From Oscheius onirici (Eukaryota; Nematoda; Chromadorea; Rhabditida; Rhabditidae), in the NCBI GenBank assembly GCA_932521025.1, contig OW051468.1, forward strand, positions 992,064-1,056,063: DNA of 64,000 nucleotides. Direction: 5' to 3'. The first letter of the stretch is position 1; every line of letters starts with the position of its first letter. Below the pieces are notes generated by a model. It made no database searches. It had not been told where the DNA came from and was given only the letters and a program-made list of their open reading frames with translations. Positions 55,913-64,000 of this stretch are shown piece by piece. The translations under genes were made by a program, and so were the position numbers.

Positions 55913-58900
55913 ATGTCCTCGCTTGGGTAAGTTTTGTTATTTTTGTTCGAAAAAGTAATAAATTTGTTGTAGAACTGGATTCCGATCAATTGTAAGGAAC
56001 TACAGGCGAGGACAAGCCGTCACCGTTGGAATCAACCCTTCGCGGCAGTACACGGGCCCTTTGTTGCATGGTAAGTGTTAAATTTGCTATTTTTGTTGCT
56101 AAAAAGTGTTTTTTTTTTTTACAAAAAAAGGAGAACAAAAGCCTTGGAAATAGAGAAATTGAGGGGAAAAATCATGGCAACAAGGCAAATAACACTTGTT
56201 TGAAAGTGTGCGTAAAAAGTTGGCGGGCAGACTGAGATTTTTTGAACTGCTATTTATTATTTTGCTTCATTTTCTCCAATTGTTTATCCTCCATTCTGCT
56301 AAATTTATAGCTTCGTTTTTCTGTAAAAGTGTCACAAAACGCTGAGAACTAGCTAGACAACGTAAATATCAAACATTTACCTCGAAAACATGTCCTTTTT
56401 TTTCCTCCTTCTGCAAGATTGTTTCTTTTTTTCATTCTCCCTTATACCATTTTCCTCCCAATTTCTTCTGTGAATCCACTTTTTGACCGCACGCGACGCC
56501 AAAAAACCTCTCCCATATCCTGGAACAAGATCAATTGTTTGCCTTCCTGTCTCACTTTGCCCAAGGATCAGGCGGCTCTTTCTATTTGTTCTCTAACGGC
56601 CAAAGAACTTTTCCAGTCCCTGTCCTTTCACTTTCTATCGCCTCTTAATGGTACTTTTTATCTGCATACCACCCTTTTGCACCAGATGTCCCAGGGAATG
56701 TCCCCAGATACGGAGGAAGCCAGACAGGAGGCCTCAATTTATGGCCTCGTTTTGACGATAAGAACTAGTAGCTTTATGATGGATTGGGAAGCTTTCGGAA
56801 ATGAGCTGGTCTTTACGCACACGAGACAACTCACGAGGGGCAGTTCACTGCGTTCGGGAGGCAGTTGAGAGCACGTGCCACCCAGCAATAGGTTTTTCTC
56901 GGGTAAAATGACTCTGGTTCCTAAAATTTCAGTTTTGCATAAGTTATACCCAATTTCTTCCCAGAAAAATCTTTTTAGGCCAATGTTGCAGGAAAAGTTG
57001 AGAAAGTCGAGAAAGAAAGGTCTAAAACAGCATCCTCAGAAGTTGCAGGATATTGTAGCAACCTGTTCTACCCTCACTTTGGCTCAATTTTTCTGTCTAG
57101 CCCTATTTCCTTGCTTCCCAGCCAGCTGCGATTGAAGAAACGGGATTTTGAGGCTCAGCTGTTGCACTTCCGCCTTCGGAAGAGGGCACATGTCCTCTTT
57201 TCGCTCCCCTCCCTCATTTCTCCACTTTTTTCCGCCGTCTAAAATAATGTTTTTTTTAGCTATTTTTGCCCTTCTTAGTCCCTAAACCCCTGCTGCCAGC
57301 TGAAAACAGTACAGTTGCTGGCAATAAATCATAGGCAGTGGCTACTGTTTGAGTGATAAGCCCTTTCAAGTCCAGAAGCAAATTTATCAAGGTCAGAGAC
57401 CCTGTCTAGTTCTTATCATCAATTTATGGCTAAAACTAGTATATATGGGCAGAATGAAGGCGAAAGTGACCATTTCTGGCAATGGCTCCTCGTCCGACAG
57501 TCGCCACGCTCTCAGCTGCCTATGCTTCGGCATTATATGAGCAGAAGCTGGCCGGTTGGTTAATTTTCAGTGGTTTTTATGGGAAAGTTTCGAGGAATAT
57601 CTAGGATTTGCCTATTGTCACATCAAAAAGCTTGAATTTCTTTCCCTTTGTCACTAAAATGCCTGAATTGCCCTGTCCTTGGTATTTCGCGACAAATGTC
57701 GTGTTTTTCCTTTCTTTCATGCAAATATTGCTAGAAATAGGAAGCATGTCTCGCTTTTCTCTCCTTCACGTAAAAACATGCTCAACACATAGATTTTCGA
57801 AAATTCCAGAACTGTTTATCTGCCACACTCTGTCTGCACTTTCGCAATCCTCGTTGACCTTGTCCTTTTGTGCCTCCACCCTCTATTTGGCAAATCTTTG
57901 CTCCCCACTTTTCTACTCCCACTCTTACCCAATTGAGGTTACTGTGCACTTTGCCGCTTGAATAGGTTCCCGCCAGACATAATTTGTTCGCGAATGTTCT
58001 GTTTGCGCAGTGAGGGAGTGAACCTTTTTCAGTCGTCTGGACAGTTGATTTCTTGGCGGTTTACATCCACCGAGCTTCGTTTCTGGTACGATGCTTTCCT
58101 TTATTTAATTTTAGCGTAGATTAGAGAAAGTTCGTCTTGCTAGCACCAAAAACATGTCCTCGGGAGCCAAGAAATGCCTTATACGCAGCAGTTTTTCATC
58201 TCCAGCAGCAGAAATATCACAATGCCCATTTCACTAAAAAAAATGAGCTATTCTCTATCCTTTTTACCACTTTCCCTCCCAGAATCCTTCGATCCTTGAG
58301 ACAGAACTTCACACGTTGATTGATGGCCTGACGTCGTGCACACGCTTTTTCCCTCTCTGTCCCTCTGTGTAATGTCTCTCTGAAAGTTTCACCTGTCCTT
58401 CATTCACCGCCAATTTTCTCGTGTTATGTCTCGTTTATTTTTCCGAGCTTATCACTTTCTTTTTCGCCTATAAAATGTCCTGAGATAAGTCCCGAGCGGC
58501 TTCTTTTTAATGTCCTTCAGCTCCTGTTTTTTTAAATGAGCCACTGTATGCTCCATTTTTCTCTAAAAATGCCAAAAAAATTCATAATTTTCAGAGCCGC
58601 CGGCCTTGACTGTAACTAACGACTACTTGACGCACACGAGCCCCTACAACACGATGCCCGCCCTGAATCTGATTGACGACGAGGTCGTCAGGCCGGATCG
58701 CAGTCCCTACGAATACGTCCTGGAACATCCGCAAGTCCGAATCCGCGACTGGGCAATCGTGGAGAAGAAACTGGAGCAGATGGTCAGCGGGGGAAGGGAA
58801 AAGCTCATGGTAGGCTTCATTTTCATGGTTTTTAAGCCGAATTTCGGCAATATGTAGATCTAAAACGTGTGGGAAAAGCATCAGAAGTATCCAGCTATAA

Positions 58901-60492
58901 TTCCTTCATTATATAGCGAAAATTTGACTTAGCAGATCCAATTTCTGTAGTTGTTTAAACCAAATAACCTGTGAAGCAGATGTTTGAAGTACTGAGCCTC
59001 TTTCAGGCATAGATTTTGTCGTTTTATCATCCGAAAACCACAAATCGTGAAAAAATGATCCGGACACTCGCAAGTCTCGACCACAGGCTTATTATCGCCG
59101 TGTTATCGCTTGCCAGCCATCTTTGACCACTCAAAGACATGTTTCGGTTGATAAAAATGCCAAAAACGATATTAAAAAGCTCATTTTCAGGTGATCTCCG
59201 ACTTTGACATGACGCTCTCCCGTTCCGTGGACGACGTCGGGGAGAGCTGCTGGACAACACACGGCGTCTTTGATAACTGTGCCAACGAAGTTGACCCGAC
59301 GCTCGGCGGCAAATTCGCCGCCCTGAAGGCCAAGTATCATCCTATCGAATTCTGTCCAAATCTCTCAATGGAAGAGAAGATTCCGCACATGGAGGCCTGG
59401 TGGAACGGCTCCCACGGCTACATTATCCAAGCGGGCTTCCAGAAGAGCCAAATCCGCAGTTTTGTCGAAAAGTCCAAGATTATTCTTCGCAGCGGAACTG
59501 AGGAAGCCATCCTGAAGCTCGAGACGGCCGCCGTACCGCTCGTCGTCTTCTCCGCCGGTCTCGGAAACATCATCGAGATGTTCTTCGAGCACAAATTCGG
59601 CCGCACGCTCAAAAATACCCATATCATATCGAATATGATGCAATTTGACGAAGAGGTAGTGATTCTTACCCTATTTTTAGCTAAAAAACATTTTTAGGAA
59701 CGCGTCGTCGACTTCTCCGAGCCCCTGATCCATACATTTTGCAAGAACTCGTCAGTGATTCGCAAAGACGCCGCCTTCTTCCATGAGGTCTCGCAGCGAA
59801 TGAACGTCATGCTGCTCGGCGACTCGATGGGCGACATTCACATGGACGTCGGGGTTGAGAAGAACGGACCGACGCTGCGCATAGGATTCCTGAATGCTAA
59901 CGTGAGTATTCTTCCATTTTCTCCAAAAAATGGTAAAATGGGACCCACTTTGACGAGCATTCAATGCTGAAAAAATGTCCATCAAAAATATACTCACAAT
60001 CTCACAAAAAGCGACTATTTCATGTGGTTTTCACTGCTTTGCTTCTCAGATGCCCGTGAGAGCCATTAGGGGAAGAAATGGACTAAAAGTTAAACCAAAC
60101 GTACAAACGTCTTTTACTTGTCTCGACGAACTCACATTGTTTGGAGCTTTGAAGCTGACTCTCAAATTCCTAACAGAGTCTAACTTGAATTCCGTTACGC
60201 GAAGTTTCCTACATTCGGGCAAAGATTGTTGTAGATCGTTTTAGTATCAAACATGGCTTCAAAGTTACGTGACTGGCTTCTCCTCAAAACTGCTGTTTGG
60301 TATCAAATTTGCTTAAAAATGGCAAAAGCCTCCTTTCAGTCTTCTATTTCATTAACGAAATAGCCTCATTTTCAGGTAACAAACCTCCTGGATCAGTACA
60401 TGGACGCGTACGATATCGTCATCATCCAGGACCAGACGATGACTTTGCCGGCCAAAATCATCGACCACATTCTCCACAACAAGACGGCGTAA
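55913..60492 (+). CDS. cytosolic 5'-nucleotidase III (NT5C3) with two candidate first exons
   Basis: Common exons 58595-58809, 59191-59655, 59698-59901 and 60376-60492. First exon B is 57482-57554 (MAPRPTVATLSAAYASALYE; 357 residues in total). Alternative A is 55913-55926 plus 55973-56070 (MSSLGTGFRSIVRNYRRGQA), also ending in phase 1. Domain: VISDFDMTLSR (HAD Asp nucleophile), LSMEEKIPHMEAWW, PLVVFSAGLGNIIEM, then SVIRKDAAFF (Lys), MLLGDSMGDIHMDVG (Mg-binding Asp) and YDIVIIQDQ. This is a full set for UMP/CMP 5'-nucleotidase. Basic isoform A might alter location. It converges on the FAM76-like gene. Confidence 0.93.
56071..57481. other. intron or inter-promoter region of the NT5C3-like gene
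   Basis: Pyrimidine-rich, with a 149-codon open frame (56419-56868) that shows no domain or exon borders. Probably intron of isoform A and promoter of isoform B. Confidence 0.4.
57555..58594. other. 1-kb first intron of the NT5C3-like gene
   Basis: T-rich; no repeats or exons recognised. Ends in TTTTCAG. Confidence 0.5.
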
Positions 60493-60777
60493 ATTCCCTT
60501 CCAATTTTTCTCACGCTCGTGTTGTACATATAGGCCATATTCAGCTTTATGTGATTAATTTTTAACTACTAATTTCATGCTCGCCACCACAAAACGTGAT
60601 GTACAAAAAATTTGTGCTTTTTAAAGCCAGCCCCCGGTATATGTATAATTTTACTAGTAAATAAAATTTTAATACGTGATTTTATAGAACAAAAGAAGGG
60701 GACTAGAAAAAGTCAATTTACAGACGATATTGGGGGTAGGATATGGCTGCAAAAGAGGGGAGAACCGGTGAAAAATG

Positions 60778-63471
60778 CTAAAAAGAGACGACTTCTTTTT
60801 CCTTCTCCTTTGCGTCTTTGGAGGCGTCCTTGTTGTTGGCTTCTTTTTCTTTCTGCTTGGCTATCTGCAAACGAAAGAATGCTTAAAAATGGGCCATTTT
60901 TGACGTTTTAGACTCATTTTTTTCGACTTGTGACTATTTTTAATGGATTCAGCTTGGAAACATCTGTCAGATACTATTTTACGATAAAAAAAAATGCCGG
61001 GAAAATTTCATACTGGTAATGAAATTTTGCGCGAGTCTGTAAGCAAAAGCGCGCCGCATGAATTGCCAAATTTGTCTGGGGAGGTCCAATGCTCTGGCAA
61101 GTTATTTAATCGTTTTCTTCTAATTGAAAGCTTCAAAATGAGACCAAACATGCCGGGATTTTTTTTTGCCGATAAGCTCAAAATAGTTGGAATTGACAGT
61201 AAAAAAGTATATTTTTCTGGCTGTATTCTTGGGTATAAAACTATTGCTTCTCAACTGTAAAATAACAATATGAAAAACCTACCTTCTGCTCTTTATACCG
61301 GTCATGAATTGCAATAATATTTTTCTCGTGGTCCTTCTTCAACTGATCCATTTTCTGCCTCGAATTACGCTCATTTGTCATCATTTCGGCTTGAAGGGAC
61401 GCAATCTGAAAGTCAGACTGTCCCTGTCCCTGTCCCTGTCACCGACCTTCTTATCCTTCTCAATCAGACTATCATCCCGTTTCCTGATCGTCGACTGCAG
61501 TTCCGAAATCGTGTCTTTCAACTTCTGGACTTGAAGAATGTGATCGCCATCACTGACGGGCTGTTTGGGGATTTTCGGGGGAGGAGCGGCTGCCTGAATT
61601 GATTTCAATGAAAAAATAACAGGAAAATCTTACAGATGAGGACGTAGACGGCCTCTTCTTGTCCTTCTTCTCCTTCTCCTTTCTCGTCACTGGCAGTTCA
61701 TGAGCTGGAACTTTTACACCAGCCATCTCTTCCAGATTCTTCGAGTGAGCATGGTTGATGCAGAGACGGCAGAGACCTTTTTTGCCCTGAAGATAGAGTT
61801 CATAAAAATCTCTCAGAATCTGTCTCTCTGTCATGATTAAGCAGTTTAACATGTCCAGACTATCTGTCACTCTGTACTCTCTAGCAGTCTCTGCCACTCC
61901 GTAGTTTCTGTCACTCTGTACTCTCTGGAAGCCTAACTGTTCAGTAGGGAGAAGAGGTTTTGTCTCTCGTCTGAACTTGGCTTTGGGTCGGACTCTGTAC
62001 TGTTACTCTCTACTGTGGAATCTTGTGAAACTCTTGACTCAAATCTAGTTCTACAACTAGTCAAGAGTTCTACTGTCCAGACTGTTTCGCTGGTATTTTG
62101 ACGATTCTTTTTCTCTTATTCTGTCTCTAGTTCTGTCAGCTCAGAAAGCGTGGTCATGTTAGTAATCCTTTGTTCAGATTCTATCTCTGACTCATACTCT
62201 CTGCCCTTGCACAGTCCCATACTTTGACTATGATCGAAAGGTAAAAAAAACTTGGAAAGCAAAATATTTTTTGCAGGAACCAAAGTCGTTTTGGGACTTC
62301 AAATCTGTCTTTATTTTTGTCCCTTACCCTGACCAATCTGCCAGTAGTCTGGTTCAATTGCTGATAATCTATTGGGACTATTGAGACGGTTCAATTGCTG
62401 ATAATCTGCTGAGGAGCTTTGGATATTCAAGGGTATAGAATGAAAGTCTATGAAGAAAGTTTAATTCCCGGGGGATTACACGAAGGTAGTCTACCCCGGT
62501 CTCTCTTATCCAGCCCAGCCTGTCCTGCGGATCCTGTAGCTTGAGAAACCTGGATACGACAACTGCTCTCGTCATCGCTCCAAGATTTTTCGGATGTGAT
62601 CCGGTCATGCAAAATGCATCGATAGCCGAATAAACAGTTGAGACTATGACTGTCTATTTTGCACTCGGTCCAAGAACTGCACAGACCAACGTTATGATCG
62701 AACAGTCAGATCTACAGGTGAAAAACTTGAAAATCGGTTTTTTTTCGTGATGGGGTTCCAAGCCATTTTCATTGAAGGAGCAGCAGCCTTGCCAGCAGGG
62801 GTGTGCGAAAGTACAGTATACTCGAAAGTCGAAAGTCGCGCGCCAACTCTTAACCATAGACGTCGATACGCTAGAAAATTTGAAAATCAGCTGCGTATCG
62901 ACGCCAATGATTAAAAGTTGGTGCGCGGCAATGGCGGCTTTCGACTTTTCGAGTATACGGTACTTTCGCACATCCCTGCTTGCCAGCCAAAAGAACTGAT
63001 AGGATCCCGTCACAAAATAGCCTTTTTTCAATTTTGTGTCCTATGATTCGATTCGAGTGGCAAACGTCTTGTGATTCTTAAAAAAAGCTATTTTTGTACC
63101 TGTTTTCAAGCTCCGATTCATCCCCCGAAATGTGAAAAAAAAGCTAAGAAAAAATTCTCACCTTTCTCGTCGGATCGAAGTACGACTTCATTGAGCAGTT
63201 TGCACATGGAAATGGAGGGCCGTGTTTCCTCTCCGAATGAGCACAATAGACGCACTTTTCTTCGAAAAATGCCGCCGGCAGATGGCAGTGCTTGCAGACG
63301 CCCGGCTTCCCGTATCTTACCTCGTTCTTTTTGCACCGTTCACAGTGGATTGAGGGAGGCGCTCTGAAGGAAATTGGTAGAAGAATAATTAATGAAAACT
63401 ACTTACCCTGGTTCTGCTTTCTCCTCCAAGTCTTTGCGACAGTATGTGCACTTTTTGACCAGTGCGGTCAT
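60778..63471 (-). CDS. FAM76-like zinc-binding coiled-coil protein
   Basis: Exons 63407-63471, 63162-63363, 61634-61786, 61447-61593, 61283-61405 and 60778-60864 join to 258 residues. Paired-Cys blocks KKCTYCRKDLEE, HCERCKKNEVRYGKPGVCKH, CHLPAAFFEEKCVYC, ERKHGPPFPCANC and KKGLCRLCINH match FAM76A/B in order and spacing. Then Lys-rich linker, a coiled coil (LQVQKLKDTISELQSTIRKR, MDQLKKDHEKNIIAIHD) and a Lys/Glu tail. FAM76 proteins are nuclear-speckle-associated; their role is poorly known. The first Cys pair of vertebrate FAM76 is missing, so either a 5' exon lies upstream or the protein is shorter. ATG follows TTTCAGAGACCAAAA. One 41-nt intron is nearly pure GGGACA repeat. Confidence 0.9.
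62796..62978. mobile_element. hAT-type MITE in FAM76-like intron
   Basis: Tips CAGGGGTGTGCGAAAGTAC...GTACTTTCGCACATCCCTG; exact 8-bp CTTGCCAG on both sides (62788-62795, 62979-62986). The arms continue inward (GTATACTCGAAA...TTTCGAGTATAC, CGCGCGCCAACT...AGTTGGTGCGCG). Confidence 0.95.
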
Positions 63472-64000
63472 TTTTGGTCTCTGAAATGAGAGAGTGAGAG
63501 ATGGAGGGAGGCAGAGAGTCATAGAGACGGTTCGGATCAGTGGACGGAAATTATCTAATGGATTTTACACCCTCTGAACAAGGAGAGAATGTAACGAAAA
63601 GTTGGAATACGTGATCGAACTTCCATACTTCCCTTCTCATTTGAACTGGAGAGGTGCGACTTGCTTTTGATCTGTTGACCAAAATGAAATATCCCTTCGT
63701 AATCTTGAGCATGCATATTCGACAGTCCCGCAAAACTCTCTAGAATTCATGGATGGCGAATGCCGTTTTCAGACAATACAATGGCCTTCAGCTTCCGAAC
63801 AGTTGCAAAATTTCCAGTAAAAAAATCAGAAATGTATCAAGAGAAAGCTTCTTTATCTTCTAACTTTTTCCTTCGAGACGTCGGTTCTTGCATAAAAATG
63901 TCCAGAAAGTAGGGAAGAGTTTCTAGATGAAAATCTAATGGTCTCGATAATGGGATAGTAAAAAAAAAGCTCATTGATCATCTAGAAACGAACGAGTGCT
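63472..64000. other. window-end spacer
   Basis: Upstream of the FAM76-like start. The 60-codon minus frame at 63551-63733 has no supporting splice sites. Could hold a missing first exon of that gene; I see none convincingly. Confidence 0.35.

Noticed and set aside
62378-62608. 76-codon minus ORF in the FAM76-like intron
   Set aside because: Joins no neighbouring exon and lies by a duplicated TTCAATTGCTGATAATCT stretch; treated as intron.

Overview
Eukaryotic, almost certainly nematode, nuclear DNA. Evidence: very short introns (about 35-60 nt) ending in TTTTCAG; start codons that repeatedly sit a few bases after an isolated TTTCAG, as expected for spliced-leader trans-splicing; and gene families typical of nematodes (tandem C-type lectins, ShKT protein, an OSM-9-type TRPV channel, TTBK-like kinase remnant, a possible MIG-18-like fibronectin-I protein). 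I cannot name the species. No bacterial operons, CRISPR arrays or plasmid features are present. Exon joins were made by eye from frame, phase and splice consensus and were not checked against transcripts.

0-16.5 kb: NMD3 (-), a small secreted protein (-), a foldback transposon, an SDR (+), decayed kinase and other fragments (-), an unknown gene with a frameshift (+), two small two-TM proteins (+), a 756-residue secreted cysteine-rich precursor full of dibasic sites (+, 11.5-14.7 kb), and a BTB/KCTD protein (-).

16.5-30.4 kb: a two-CTLD C-type lectin (+), a P4-ATPase lipid flippase (-) with tRNA-Leu and tRNA-Glu in one intron, an OSM-9-like TRPV channel (+) and a ShKT protein (+).

30.8-46.5 kb is the accessory, fast-changing part. 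It holds broken copies of genes found elsewhere in the window, an inverted duplication of a type II C-type lectin, a run of five IFI6/IFI27-like (ISG12) genes or remnants all on the minus strand, and many transposons. Among these is a TIR element carrying an internally deleted KRBA2-like integrase gene.

47.5-63.5 kb: a membrane SDR (+) with a CCCH zinc-finger gene (-) nested in its largest intron, two paralogous HAD/pyrimidine 5'-nucleotidases (+; the second with two candidate first exons), and a FAM76-like zinc-binding coiled-coil protein (-).

Mobile DNA: at least seven hAT-type MITEs, five of them with exact 8-bp target duplications outside low-complexity sequence, include one inserted in another. 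There are also mariner-like and TTAA-flanked MITEs, tRNA-like Pol III units, a LINE tail, and introns built largely of GGGACA/TGTCCC hexamers.
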